Positions 1 through 13,200 of a stretch of 64,000 nt of DNA are shown here, piece after piece. The position numbers and the translations under genes were made by a program. This DNA comes from Whitmania pigra (taxonomy: Eukaryota > Annelida > Clitellata > Hirudinida > Haemopidae), in NCBI GenBank assembly GCA_021613335.1, contig JAJTWR010000120.1, positions 39,305-103,304 on the forward strand, in the 5' to 3' direction. How positions within the stretch are numbered: the stretch's first letter is position 1; each line of letters opens with the position of its first letter. Below the pieces are notes generated by a model. That model was not told the DNA's origin and did not search any database. It saw only the letters and a list, made by a program, of their open reading frames with translations.

Positions 1-2640
1 GAGTCCAGTTTTATTTTTCTAAACATTTACCACATAGATTTAAGTCAATTTTTATAAACACATGAGATTAGTTTCAAGCAAAATTTGTTAATTATATACA
101 CCTTTACAAATTTCATTAATCATCAATACCTTTACGGGTTAATAATAATAACGAGTAATAATTGTTAATATTAATTACATTTTATGAACTCACGAAGTTT
201 ATCTGGTTATTTATAAGACCTTTGTAAACAAGATTGTTGAATTCAAAATATTTAAAAATATAACGAGATTGTGTAACAATTAATAGACATATCGTCTTTT
301 CTTCAAGTGTATGTATGCTTCTACAGTGGACTTTTGAAATACGATATTTAAGACATTAATACCTCAAATTAGCTTAAATTAAATAATTTTTTAGTCACAA
401 GTTTCGGGTTTTTAAAACTGACATCTTCATGACAAAGTAATTTAAAAGCCATTCAACAAATTACAAGAATTACATATTAACATTCTTCTCTTAGGAATGT
501 ACGATATGTTTTTATTACTTCCATATTCGTTTAAATATCCGATTAAATTTATGTTAAAATTGAAGTTATTGGGAATATAATTGAAAAACATACTAAAATG
601 TTATGCTATAAAAGCATTTGAGAATATGTCGATATTCATTTGCGGTAAAATAAACATTGTTATTATAAATAAGCTGCATTTCTTAAGAAGTTAACTATTA
701 GTTAGATCACATTTGATTGCTGGTCTTTTTTACAAATTACCTTTTTGTTACCAATTAATTTTATTTTATTTTAAACAGTTGAATTTCAAACAATTTCAAC
801 CACATGAGGTTCCCCTTCAATTTTTCTTGTGCATTTAACCAATTCTCAAGTGTTTAATAAGTGAGGACACGAGGGCATTTCAATGAATGCAAAAGAAACC
901 CTCATGTTTACATGCATAATTAATTAAATTTTACATATTAGTTTCTGCTACGAAACTGTTCAGGAAGCTGTGTTAACATTCCCATGGTAGCTGCTTGAAA
1001 TGTGTCATGATTTTAAACTCTTGATAAGCGGTAATCTCATTGGTTCGTCATGATACTGAAAATAGAATCCTTTGTACCCAATAGAACTTAGGTCCCTTTG
1101 CTGACGCGCCGATTTCCTACAAGTGATTTCAAATTTAGGCTATCTCGAGGTAGCTTTGGTGGAATGCGTTCGATACGAACCGAAGTACTGTGACCAAGGT
1201 GCAACGGATGTTGGTTGATCCAAGTTGAAACATCCGGAGACGTGATATTCAACAGGTTTAATAGGAATTCATTCTTCATTTGAACAATCCAGAGAATTAA
1301 TGCATAATTCACCAATCTGAATATTCAAAGTCGAAAACAATTCCTTTTTGGTTAGTGACCAATTGAGAACTGAATATCATGTCATCTTAAGTTGAGTGAA
1401 AATAGTTACATTTTATCCTTTGATGTCCTAACTGCATGTTTATAGAAGCAGCACTCATTTAAATGCAACTGTGGACGCGAGAGATTCCAAAACCCAGTAA
1501 TGGAAATTGTTTAATTTTGCTGAGCAAAATAATTTCGAAAGTTGATGCATGGAATTTACCGAAAATAGAAATAAATGTTTTACTTTTGAAAACAATTTGA
1601 GCCTAAATTTCAATCGTTTGCCGATTCACGAGTGTCAGTGTGAGATTCTCTGTGGTCCATTTGTTCATCTCATGAATATGCAGGAGTACGTGCACACAAG
1701 TTATTGGCTCGCTCAACTTGCAGAACATTCTCTGCTTTGTGAAGTCCGTTTCGAGAAGGTTCTCTCGAGCAGAAGCTGAATGGAAGAGAAATTATCGACC
1801 CTGCCCTCAAGCACAAATCCATTGAATGCCAAACAACTTCAGCAAACAAAGTGCTTAGAGATTTGAAGCGATATCCTGTAGCCAAGTTGATATTCTGTCA
1901 CAATAGTGTCTCAATCAACGTGATAAATAATATCAATTGTGTGTGTATTTATTAACGTCCATTTCGTAACTAGATGATTAGGTTGGACAACTCCGAACAA
2001 AATAATATCAATGATTTGTTAAGGCTTTGGGGTTAGGTTATCATTGTTTGTGAGTATTTTACGTACTGCATTCTAAAAATCAATGATATCAACACTTAGC
2101 CCATACAAGTTGTCACTTTTACCACCAATAAAACCACGATTACCAACTCGGAAATTTGGAGATTCGCGCCGAAAACAGATGAAAATAGATTCCACTGTTT
2201 ACGGGGTGCGTTTCCTGTGGATTTGGACGGCAGTGTGCGCGTTGCGTACGTCAATCTTGTAGATGAAGCCGAGGCGTGTACAAAGGATAGAGCGTGCAAC
2301 GTGTGTGTGCACACTAGCTGTATGCACGGTAGGGTGACGTGTGCTTTAGAGCCTGCTGTACAAGAGATTTGTTCGCTTGTGCGACTGGTTCGAGAGGAAT
2401 TGAACTACGCAGACATCGCGACTGATGGAAATTTGCTGCCAGCGTTCAGCTTTAATAATCGCCGTGTGAGCATAATTATCTCAGAACCACGTATAACTTC
2501 CCAATGGAGCCGATGCAGGATTTCGCTTTAGAAACTCAAGAATCATCTACGATCATACATTGTTAGTATGGTAAAGATGATGATAGCAGTTATTACGTTG
2601 ATAGTATGAAATTGTCAGCTACACTCACTTTTTCTTTCTT
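1..2640. other. AT-rich stretch without a recognised gene
   Basis: No coding exon, RNA gene or known element could be supported here. The stretch is AT-rich except for a GC-richer island at about 2150-2530, which holds an open frame of about 100 codons (2217-2531, +) that resembles no family I know and may be chance. One copy of a short dispersed motif lies at 1940-1975 and is listed separately. Confidence 0.5.
1940..1975 (-). repeat. Short dispersed motif (ATGGACGTTAATAAA family), copy 1
   Basis: On the minus strand this reads GAAATGGACGTTAATAAA followed by TACACACAC. The same core recurs at 35678-35712 (+) and 54122-54156 (+), with a shorter match at 10079-10100 (+). It resembles the 3' tail of a retroposed repeat, but the family is not recognised. 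Confidence 0.5.
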
Positions 2641-2739
2641 AAACTATTTCTCATCCTCTTTAACATTCCTTCTGAACATTCGCGTCCCAGTGTACCTTGG
2701 GCCCTAATCAAGGCCGTTGAATTAACGAGACCGAATAAA

Positions 2740-3015
2740 ACGGTCGACCAATCGAAAATCGTTTCTGGAGCACGTGACCGATAAAACTGCAAGGGATTGG
2801 CTGGCTCGTCTCGAGCCTACTGGTGAATGGAATGCTGACCATAGTTGAACAAGTTCAGCACATAATTTCGCCTCTGTAGTTCATGTAGGTAGTGGGAGCA
2901 TGCGCCTGCATTTTTTGGGGTTGTTCGATTTATAAACTAAGGCGAGTCTGCATTCGACTCGACGTCGTTGAAAGGAGTGGAGGAAGCTCTTCCAACGAAC
3001 TCTCAGCTACGTCAG
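2740..3015 (+). promoter_or_regulatory. Candidate Pol II promoter and non-coding first exon
   Basis: A GC-rich island in AT-rich surroundings carries several core and proximal promoter signals in plausible order. These are a CCAAT box near 2747, a CACGTG E-box near 2770, an inverted CCAAT (ATTGG) near 2807, an NRF1-like GCATGCGC near 2898 and a TATAAA at 2931-2936. A CpG-rich segment follows and ends at a possible splice donor (CAG|GTTTAA, donor at 3016). It could be the upstream exon of the ion-channel gene whose ATG is at 7296. No transcript evidence links the two, so this is inference from motif clustering. Confidence 0.35.
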
Positions 3016-4620
3016 GTTTAAAATATCAGCGGTTAATCATTTCTTGGATCCCCGGCCTTTCTAGATTTTAGTGGAAATCGTCAATTCTTGCTGGGAACAT
3101 TTCTTAAGAAAGCATTTAAAAGCTTCTGCGTTACAGAATCCATTTATAATATAACCAAAACTATTTGTGAAGGGTTCAATCATTTATTAATAGAATCGAC
3201 AAAAGGGGGAAAACCTTGCGGTGAGTTTTTCTAGAATGTTTTTGGAGATCTGTCTGCAAATATCCCACTGGAATTGCCTTGGGAATGAGAGTCCGGTTAT
3301 GACGTATCCGAATAATCGTCACCGGGTTTTCATTCACATTGCATTCTGGTTTTTTCCGAACTGGCTTCAAGGTTAAATGAAGCCAAAAAGAACGCCAATG
3401 ATATCTCAGTTTCTGACATCCTTCGGTCATTGTTCGGTAAAGAACGGCAATCGTTCAAGTGGATAGATTATTTGATAAAATTTGTTGCTATGAATGCTTT
3501 ATAAATATTTCAATTTAAGGAAAACGTTGCCTTTGTAATTAAATACCTTACAATGCTTAATGTGTTTTTGAAAAAATCTAATTTGAGCACTGCTTAGTTA
3601 CTAACGACGGCACAAAGTTATGTTTTTTCTGACCGTCAGAATTCTTTAGAGTTAAACTCGATTTTCCTGAAGAACGAGGTAATTGGTCTTGTAAACACAT
3701 TGACGATAACTTACATGAGAATGTATACTTTAGACTGATAACATCAAACAATCACAATGAAACGAAATAAGTAACTGAGTAGATGCAGTGATTTGAAGCA
3801 ATATTAAGTTACACGAACATTCCTGCCGAACCCAAGCATTAAAAACAGTAAAAGAAATCATTAATTGATGAATCATTGTTTTTAATCTCTTGCAAATTAA
3901 CTAAGATATACCCAGAACATCCAGCCAATCAAAGTGGACAAGAAGCAACTTAATTCAAGTCTGGGGACTTCTGTTTTGTTACCGAGTAAAATTAATTTAC
4001 ACTTAAAATAATGAATTTTACTATAAACAAAATTTAGATTTATCTAAGAAAATAGTTAAAAAATAGATAAACTGAAGCTTAGTGAAACACGAAGATGTGA
4101 GATATTATCGCCATCTACATATTTATGAGCAAACTATTCCAATAAAGCAAATCAATCGGAAGATATCATGTGTTAGTATTCAAACGAAATGGCTTTAAAT
4201 CAATAATTTCTAAGTTTAATTTACGTATGGATTATTTGCAAAACAAATGTAAAGCCTATGTATCCTTAAGTAATAATTAGTGGCTAATGATTTCACGTTA
4301 TCCTAAAACCGTTTATGTAGCCTATTTCCTTCGAAGAAGCAATACATGTTTCCTAGTTTCAATGGTGAATGATAATGGAGTACTTACAAAGCGATGAAAG
4401 AAAATATCAAACCTAATTTAATTTATTATATGTTTAAGGCGTCTGTTGATGTTGAAATTATGTCAGCTTAGTGCAAATGCTCGGGCTATGTTCAAAATAA
4501 CAAGAACTACTTGAGAATTCACTTAACTTGAATAAATAATATCCTAGGATTTCATTCACTGGTAATAATTAAAACAATGTCTTGAAGTATATTCCCAAGA
4601 ACGATTATAAAATACTTTTA
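3016..4620. other. AT-rich stretch without a recognised gene
   Basis: Nothing could be supported here as a gene or RNA. A minus-strand open frame at 3176-3430 (84 codons) has no recognisable domain. Confidence 0.5.
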
Positions 4621-4626
4621 CTAAGT

Positions 4627-4760
4627 AGCAGAACACTCAAGATCGAGAGGCCGCCGGCTCAACTGTGGCTGCCCCCTGCCGGATATGTTTTTGTAAGACA
4701 TGCCTTCACGAAGGAGGGTTCTGCGACAAGATGATTCGTGGAAGAGACTGCTGATAGTGA
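4627..4760 (+). pseudogene. Decayed tRNA-Cys repeat-unit relic
   Basis: Positions 4627-4681 match the tRNA-Cys gene of the array at 57.8-64 kb from the D arm to the 3' end, including GATCGAGAGG, a GCCGG-type T arm and the TGCCCCCT acceptor end. The bases around the anticodon (GACTGC) are missing, so it cannot make a functional tRNA. The next 75 bases follow the array spacer in order: a TTCACGAAGG block, GGGTTCTGCGAC, and ATGATTCGTGGAAGAGACT. It is therefore a relic of the whole repeat unit, not just of a tRNA. Confidence 0.75.
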
Positions 4761-5009
4761 TGGAAGAGATGTTCTTCAATGAAAATTTATTTATTTATTT
4801 GATTATAAGTTGCATAAGTAAGATGATTTGGACTTTAGTTAGTGTTGTGAAATCATTATTAAGGGTAAGTAATTATAAGTATTAGAATAATGAATAATCC
4901 TAGTATAATTGATTAGAAAAAGGCTTAGAGTAAGCCTCCCCAGTTTTTGCAAATCCACCAGTAGATGATGTCCACAATTGTTGGATTGCTAAGCAAGGAA
5001 CTAATATCG

Positions 5010-5870
5010 AATTGATTCGTGTTGATTGTGATTTCTCTCCTCAGGGCAGACTGGCGGGGACAATCCACGAGGAAATGCCTGAGGGCATGTCTGGCACTTC
5101 CTGTGAGGTTAAAGTTTCAAGAGAAACAAAAATTGGTTCAGAGCACACTTTCCAACTTGGAGTCTGGAGATGAGAACCTCGTCCTTCTCATAGCCAGAGA
5201 TTCCAACTCAGGCGGAGACTCAGACGAGAGTGATCTTTTTGCCGCTTCCCTGGATTTCTGAATTTAAAAACTATACATTTTTAATATCAGGAGCATAATT
5301 GTCTAGGGCACTAAGCAATTCACTCAGAACGATTATGTCGAAGAACTCCTGATATGAGTTCTTGACATGCATTAAACAGTCCTCAATGACTGCTAGTTCG
5401 ATGGAATTTATGCAGCTGTGATTCGACGTTCTGAGGCTGATGTTCACATTCTTCTTTGGGAAGCAGAGGCGGCGGCCCTGGAGTTTCTCTACTTTCTCTC
5501 TTGCCACCAACATCCGCAAAGGGTTGTCGGCTTCGAAGGAGAGATTCGAGGTGTCGATCGCTGGTTTTCTCAATCTCAAGGAGGACAACTGCGAGTTTCC
5601 TCTTTGATGTCTTCCAGGAGGTCTGCTGGAAGTAGGGACTTGACTTTCTTGTGCGGGGGCATCTTTGCCTTATTTTACAATGGAGCTTCGTTTCAGCCTG
5701 GGACCTTTTGTCTGAAATAAAGTATTTATTTTTAACAGTTTCATTGTTTGTGGCAAACGACATGAGGGCATGGTGTGCCATGAGCTTCTTACGACGAAGG
5801 TCGAGGGGAAGCTCACCGCACTCCACCAGCAGAGACGAGGCACTTGTACCCTTCATGACACTACAACAGA
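5010..5870 (-). mobile_element. Non-LTR retrotransposon (LINE) 3' end remnant with RNase H
   Basis: Read on the minus strand, this GC-richer block has broken frames typical of the C-terminal part of a LINE polyprotein. At about 5730-5856 there is a segment with LLVECGELPLDLRRKKL, the usual region just after reverse transcriptase (E-P-L-D-L-R-R-x-K-L type). At about 5280-5400 comes an RNase H-like stretch (SIELAVIEDCLMHV, then IIVLSELLSALDN, where the usual catalytic Asp of DSLSAL is replaced). At about 5030-5090 lies a C-terminal motif of the RHFLVDCP type. The pieces are in different frames, with stops between them. Clades that carry RNase H (I, R1, Jockey-related) are likely. It is an inactive relic. 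Confidence 0.6.
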
Positions 5871-7295
5871 TATTCAGTGCCTGGTACTGAAGACTGTCGT
5901 AAATGTCTCTGTCTTCAATGAAAACGAGCGGCCTTTTAAGAGCGACAATGAAGCACAGAAAGGGGAATGCAGAAACTCAAAAATGTTTTTGTAAAATATA
6001 CTTATTTTTTTAAAAGCTACATATTTGAAACTTTAATGTTATTGTTTAAATAGTTTTTAAAAAAAGTCTTAGAAAAAATTATCTTTAATTTTGTATACTC
6101 TGGTGAAGATAACGTAAAATACATTATTGTTATATTTTAATCACTTGAAAAATTGTAAATTATTTCATCATCGAGGTAAGAAACTAAAGACTATTCTTAA
6201 TTAAACTAAAAACGAATAAGAATTTCCATATTAAAACCGGTGCGAACATTAAAACTTACAAACGTAACAGTAATGTTATCATTAAATAAAGCCAACTAAT
6301 ACAAACTCATAAATACGATAAAATTTGTCTCATTGACACTTTCTTTTCTGTGATGCCGAAAACTTCATTTTTTCTTTACAGACACAAACATCATTCATTT
6401 CCTTAAATTCTGATCCAAAATGATCCATAATTGCATCCTTATTTCTTAATTAATAAAAAAATTACAAATTAACCCTTTGACAAACAATTGTATTGTTGGC
6501 AAGTCAGAATAAATTATTTATTTTTTTATTCCATTTCAAATGATTTCAATGCTTGACAAATGCTTGTTTCGAAATGACATGTGTATAAAGGCATTTGAAT
6601 AGTATCAATATAAAGTTGGGTTATTCGGATAAACGGAACATTCCAACTGCATATAACTAAAAACATTAAATTATTTTAAAGCGTTCGGATTCACATATTT
6701 TACTCCTTCAAATTCTTAAACTCTTTATTTCGTTCATACTTCAAAATCTTTATTTAGACGTAGACAGTCATATTAAAGAGAAGTGAAGATGGGCCAATGC
6801 TAAATATTTCCCAGGAAAATTTCAAAAATTATTATGAAAGTTGGCACATTACATGAAAAACATTTGGTAGCGGAAGTTGATGAAGTAATTGCAACTGTTT
6901 CTTTCAGCAAACAACTCATATTTCAATTGATCCAGGAATTCAATGCAGTGTTTTTACTATAGATCATTTTCTTCCCTGCCTCGCTGAGAACTTCTAAATA
7001 TTTATTTTCTGCCCGCAAAAACTTCCCACTCAGCTTTCCAAGACTACAGATGCCTTTCCAGCCTATATATATAGAAAGCAGTGCTCCAAAGAAACCCATT
7101 TATTCCAAGCATCACATCCACAATGGATTATTATTCAAAGGAAGCAAGACGTCTGTTGAGATGACATGCCTCAAAAGTAGCACCTTCAGCTTGTGGAAAA
7201 TGTTTCTATAGAAATTACGTGCTCGCAACTCGGTTTGAGAAACAGCCTCCCTAAATTCATTACTTCACTTTGAAAGAACTTGTTGAAAAATACTC
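5871..7295. other. AT-rich stretch upstream of the ion-channel gene
   Basis: No gene or repeat is recognised. A TATATATATAG run occurs at about 7065-7075, roughly 220 bp upstream of the channel ATG, and could serve as a TATA element, but nothing else supports it. Confidence 0.4.
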
Positions 7296-10200
7296 ATGAA
7301 TTTCTCAGAGTTACTCCTGATTGTTCATTTCATCTTCTGTTTGCCTCCATTTTGCTCGGGAGAAAGGTGAAACATCTTTTTAAAATAAGTTGAACGTGAT
7401 GTAAAAATTAAAGATTTACGTAATTACCTGCCGTTATGTGATTCAACCCCACTGTTGTTTCGATTAAATGTACGAAGCAGTGCTAAAATTATAACCGTGT
7501 TAAAATTATTTTTTTTTAAGTTACCGCTCAAAAGTATCGAAGTTCAAATTTCTAAAATGAATTGAAATTTCTTTAAAAATCCGAATCTTTTAAACATTGA
7601 AAATTTGAAATTTTTATCATTTTTAAAGAGAAAAACTTGGTTTTTTATTATGAAATGCGCATTGAATTATCGCTTTATTGTTGAAGGCTGCTATCTAGAT
7701 CAGTTTCTTAGAACATTTACTTCTGTAAAGTCTTAACGTTACTCAAAAAGAACACTTCAGGAAAATAATGAAATTCGTTTAATTTCCAATTACGTCACCA
7801 AACGATCCTAATTGACCTTAACCATCTTTAACTGTTACCTTAAGTGCTCTTAATTAATTTTTATGGTCTGCCTGATTGACGAATATTGCAAACATCTGGA
7901 AAACAAGCATGGCAAACACCTCGCTTGGGTTGAAGTAGGAACAGCATTTTCAAGAAAACGCAAATAACACTTCCACGTCTGAACTTGCTTATTAGTAATA
8001 ATCTCATTTTTATGATTATTATGATTGCTAAGCATTATTGATATTATTTATAAATTTATTATTAATTATTACCAATTCATTATCTATTTTAATCACGAAA
8101 AGCTCACCAGAACGAAAGCCAAAGGGTAGCAAACGAGGTGATATGAGGTAAGATTTTATTGAATTTAATTATTATGTAATAAAATTGTTACACTAAAAAA
8201 TAATTAGATATTAATTGCTAATTTTTAAATATCGTTTAGTCCTTTAAAGATGTATTTATTACAAGAATATTAACGAAAACAGCAGGAATATACATTGTTT
8301 CTTTTACGACTGAGTGATGATGGAGCTTTGATAGGCGAGAGAAAGATGAACTCAGGAATGACTGCAATGTCTAGGAAATATTATTTATAGGGACCAATTC
8401 TTTGGAAACTAAATGTAATATCAAAATGAGAGATACTCCAAAAACGTGATTCTGTTGTCAGAAACGTCAACTGTTTTAACTATTGTTCCATTAACTATTA
8501 ATTAAGTATTCCAGTTATAGTGTGTGTGTGTGTTTGTCTGTTGAATGACGAGATAATTTGGACGGAGCATGACTACCTGCTCAATTTCAAAGCCGTTCCC
8601 GGTTGTACTGCATTACCGAGTCAACGTGCCGGAGTAGCCGAATCACGTTTATTTCACAAAAATATTTTTAAACCAATATCATCTGCTGGAGGATCTAGAA
8701 GATCTTGAACTAGGTGACTAGCTAGGCTATAATCTAGGCAATAAAAGCTTACAAATTTTAGTTTCCAGGCTTGCAAAATATTGCCGCAACATAGTAAAAA
8801 GAGTTTGATTTTTTTTCATCGAGTTATTGAAAGCAGTCCATCAATCGTAAAATTACTTAAGAATTCCCGATCAAAAGATTCCTACTCCTGAGTGATACAT
8901 ACGCCTGTAACATTGTTCTCACAAAGAATTTGTTGCAAAGTGGCTTATGTGTTATTACATTTTTATGTTGCAGGCGATTCCATTATCATTCATTTTTTGC
9001 TACGCACCATAATCACATGCGAATAATAGGCGATATTTTGATTTGCCGTTAATTAGTATTTATTTTAAAATCTACATTAGTTATTCAACAAAAAGCTCTT
9101 GATTTTAGTTGAATGAAAGTGAAATACATATACGATAGAAACTAATAATAATGATGCCTATTTACCTCATAAAATAACCAATACAAATTGTTATTAATCA
9201 AATTATTATAAATTTAAATTAACCATAACGTTATTCTTCTTAATTTTAAATACTTTAAAAAAAAATTTATAATTATTATTATCAGTCCAACGGAAATCAT
9301 GAAGTCCTTGAGGGAAACTTACAACAAACTTGATCCTCCATCGAGTGGTGAGTCATCAACTTGGAATATTCGTAAATTAATCAATATTATTTACTTGCAA
9401 AACGAATGGATATTAACTTATAAAGTGGTTTATTTTACAAGTAACGCTTTATTTTTTGCTTAAAATGAAAAGCAACAAAATATAAATGATTTATTTGATA
9501 TCTGTGTTTTGTAGTGGTATAATCATTCGGTTTATTATTATATAATTAGTTTTCTTATAATGTCATATATTATTAATAGTATCTTTCATTGTCGCCTCTG
9601 AGTAACGGTTTGTTAGGTTAGACATTCCTCTCCCAGGTTAGTCTTTCACACTTCCTGTAGTTAGTTATAGCAATAAACGAACATAGTACTAAAGACACTA
9701 TAAAGTAACGCTATGCTATAAAATAATATTTCAACCGGAATAAAACTCAATAAAGTTCGTTTTTATGTGCTGAGAACAGGCAATTAATTGGTGCAAATAC
9801 ATAAAGGGTGGTGTTTGCTCAGTTTGTTGGCAAATATCTCTCGTTCCGCAAGTTAATTTCCAAAAGTGGTTTCGACTTGAATTGATTCATAATTATAATT
9901 ACTCGATAATTGAATAAAATGAATCTCCAATAAATTATTATTTGTTCGGAAAAGAGTTTCAGTGATTAAGAGAACACAAATAGTTTCTCAAATTAACAAT
10001 CGATTACAAATCGCTAGTTTTGAGCTCTTAAGTCTGACACTAGAATTCGTTTGAGCTCCGTCTTGATCGTTTAGCTGTGCAACGGACGTTAATAAAACAA
10101 CTTTAGACACTAGCATCCTCTTTTTGGAATGTAATCAGGATCGCCCCTAAGGAGGGGCAGCTTGCCCTCCCACTTGGAATAAACTGAAATAAGTTGGGAA

Positions 10201-13200
10201 AATTAGAATTCAAAATTCAAATGCATATTATAATAATATCTATAAGGTTTAGGATTTAAATTTACAACAACTATTTTAAATGAAACATGTCAGCAGAAGC
10301 CCATTTCTCTCGGTATTAAATTAAATTCGTCATTGGTTGGATATTTCGTTGTTTTGGTAATTTTGTTTACTTTAATAATTTACTGGCGGTTATTTGAAAG
10401 TTTGAGTTTTTTAAATACGTGTTAAAATAAGCGCTTAATTGGTAATAATAAAAATTATTACTAGAGTTTAATAAGTATATTCAGCAAGCTGATATTACTA
10501 TTCTGTTTTTCAAAATGAGCAAACCGCCTTGAAGTTCTCGAGATTTGCACGGCTAATATCGCTATCTGATCCAGTGCGATTTTTATTATTTGGAAGACAT
10601 TGCACACATATTTTAATGCACCATGACTTTAGTGCTATTAAATTTTATCAAAGTTTTATGTTGGTAATAGTTGCTGTTAGCTAACAATAAATATCGACAA
10701 AATATTAAGTAAACATTTGTTGGAGTTGGGAAAAACTGTCCTTTATGCCCCACTTTTTTACCTTCTGTTCGTCCCTGAATGTAATGAAGGATAGTAGTTG
10801 AACAGATGTAAGCCGATAATAATTATGTAATAAGTAGATGTGAATTTATTTATTACCGACTGGCTGTACCCGCCACGGGTTGCTGTGGTTAAATGTGTCT
10901 CAATCTGGTTAAATGGAAAAAAAAAGAAAGCGCACGTTTCTAAAACGTTTAATTTCACGGTTCTTGTGGGCATACAGCAATTTTTGTTGTTTCATCGTCT
11001 GTGCAGACACAGAGATTGTCTGGTTTACAATAGGTTTGGCATTTCAGCAATACTTTTCCCATGCCGGATACTTTAGATGCACGCGGGAGTTCCAATGGCA
11101 ATTTCAAAAGGGAATGAGTAGTTTTCCCACCTGGTACCAATGTCGCAACTTTTTCAGTTTTACTTCGAACTCAAACCCGTTCATTTTTATTTATATAAAT
11201 TTGAAATAAAATATATTTTTATAAATTAATTTTATTGCTTTTTAAATTGAGAATCTGTCAAAAACTGGTTATATGCAGAGCGAGCGAGCATATAAATAAA
11301 CGATCATTTTTATTTATGTGAATTATTTGTAATAATTTGTAATAATTTGTAATAATTTGTAATTATTTGTAATAATTTGTAATAATTTGTAATAATTTGT
11401 AATTATTTGTAATAATTTGTAATTATTTGTAATAATTTGTAATTATTTGTAATAATTTGTAATTATTTGTAATAATTTGTAATTATTTGTAATAATTTGT
11501 AATTATTTGTAATAATTTGTAATTATTTGTAATAATTTGTAATTATTTGTAATAATTTGTAATTATTTGTAATAATTTGTAATTATTTGTAATTATTTGT
11601 AATATTTGTAATTATTTGTAATTATTTGTAATAATTTGTAATTATTTGTAATAATTTGTAATTATTTGTAATAATTGACTGAGGGATTGTGGAGCTATGT
11701 TTGAGTCTCAATAAATTCCGGAAAGATACCGTTTGTTTGAAGTGGGTGATAAATCAACAATGAATCCAGATAAAGAGAAACTTCTGCTCAGTTTTTGCTT
11801 TTCCTTATCAGCGTTCGAAATAATATTTGTTAAGAATAATACAATTAGACATTACAACGTTTATTACTTATTTTACGATGATAATATATATCTTTCACTA
11901 TCACGAATAATTTATTAATAATTACTAGTGATTTAATAATATTTATTATAAAAACAACAAAATTGGTTTGACAAATTGTTGCAAAATGAACATTATGAAG
12001 TTGTACACGGACTTAAAATTGGAATTCAATCATACTTATCGATGACGGTAGCGATCTCTTTGGAGATTTTAATTGAACCTCGGAAACTCGTTGTACGACC
12101 TCGTGGGACATTTGGAATGTTTCCAAGGCAATTGATTCTGGTTGAACGGCGCCATATTATATTATATTGCACAACTTCCAATTACCCATGGGAAAGGCAT
12201 CGCTAAATGCTTATGAACTGTTGAGAAGAGGAATGTTTTTAAAAGTTATTAAAATATTTAAAAGTTAGGATAATTTGTTTATGTTATGATAACTTTTTAA
12301 AAAAAAAAAAAAAAAACAATAAACGTAACGAGATGTCATCCCCTGTCCAGATAATGTTCTTTTGCTTTGGCAGACCACCCCACAGAAGTTCGTATTGGCA
12401 TCTACGTCAACAGTTTCTATTCAATTAATGAGCAAACTATGGTAAACATTTAAAGTCTAAAATTTAAGTAAATTTAGGTCTGTTACTGTGACATACATAA
12501 TATAATTTATTTAAATTTCTTAGATTTAACTGATGGAATTGAATTATTAGTGCGACGGAGACTTTACATGTTGATTAAAAATTGAATAATTATCTCTTTA
12601 TAATAAAGTAATTATCTCAGTTATTTACCAATTGTTTTGCATGTCCATGAATTTTATTAAAAGTCACAAAACCTTCTTAATTTAGCTCTAAATCTTTGCC
12701 TTGATTGTTGAGGATTATTCAGTGAATCTCTACCTGAGACAATCCTGGCTTGATCAAAGGCTCTCGTTTTCTCACTTGACAAATACCACAGAGAAGTTCA
12801 GGATGGCAGATCACAGTTGGAATTCAATTTGGATTCCCGATACTTTCTTCCGAAATGAGAAAGCAGCATCTTTCCACGAAGTTACCATCGCCAACAGGTT
12901 CTTGAGACTGAGTAGAAACGGTGAATTGTGGTACGTCATCAAGTAAGTTATTTGTTTATTATTTTTCATTTTCTCATCTGAATTATTCACAAGTTTAAAG
13001 ATTTTTCTGTTTTTGTTTATATTCGAGCTTGTTATTTAAGTCCATCAAACTTAAAATTCTTGAGAGCAAATGTCCTTGAAGCAACTTTAACACAAGTGTC
13101 CAGAAGTGCTACAAGTATCTATGCAGAAGTTCCTAATGAAGTATTAGCAAGTCAGATAAACAATTATCAATGATGAGATGTCTGGTCAAATGTCAATGAT

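Noticed and set aside
1690..1790. Weak similarity to the tRNA-Cys unit (CAGAACATTC, then TTCGAGAAGG)
   Set aside because: Only two 10-mers match at irregular spacing; the tRNA arms between them are absent, unlike the clear relic at 4627.
2217..2531. 104-codon open frame in a GC-richer island
   Set aside because: No domain recognised and no splice sites that extend it; GC-rich DNA has fewer chance stops.
5019..5261. 80-codon plus-strand frame
   Set aside because: It is the antisense of the LINE C-terminal region, whose minus-strand reading gives family motifs.
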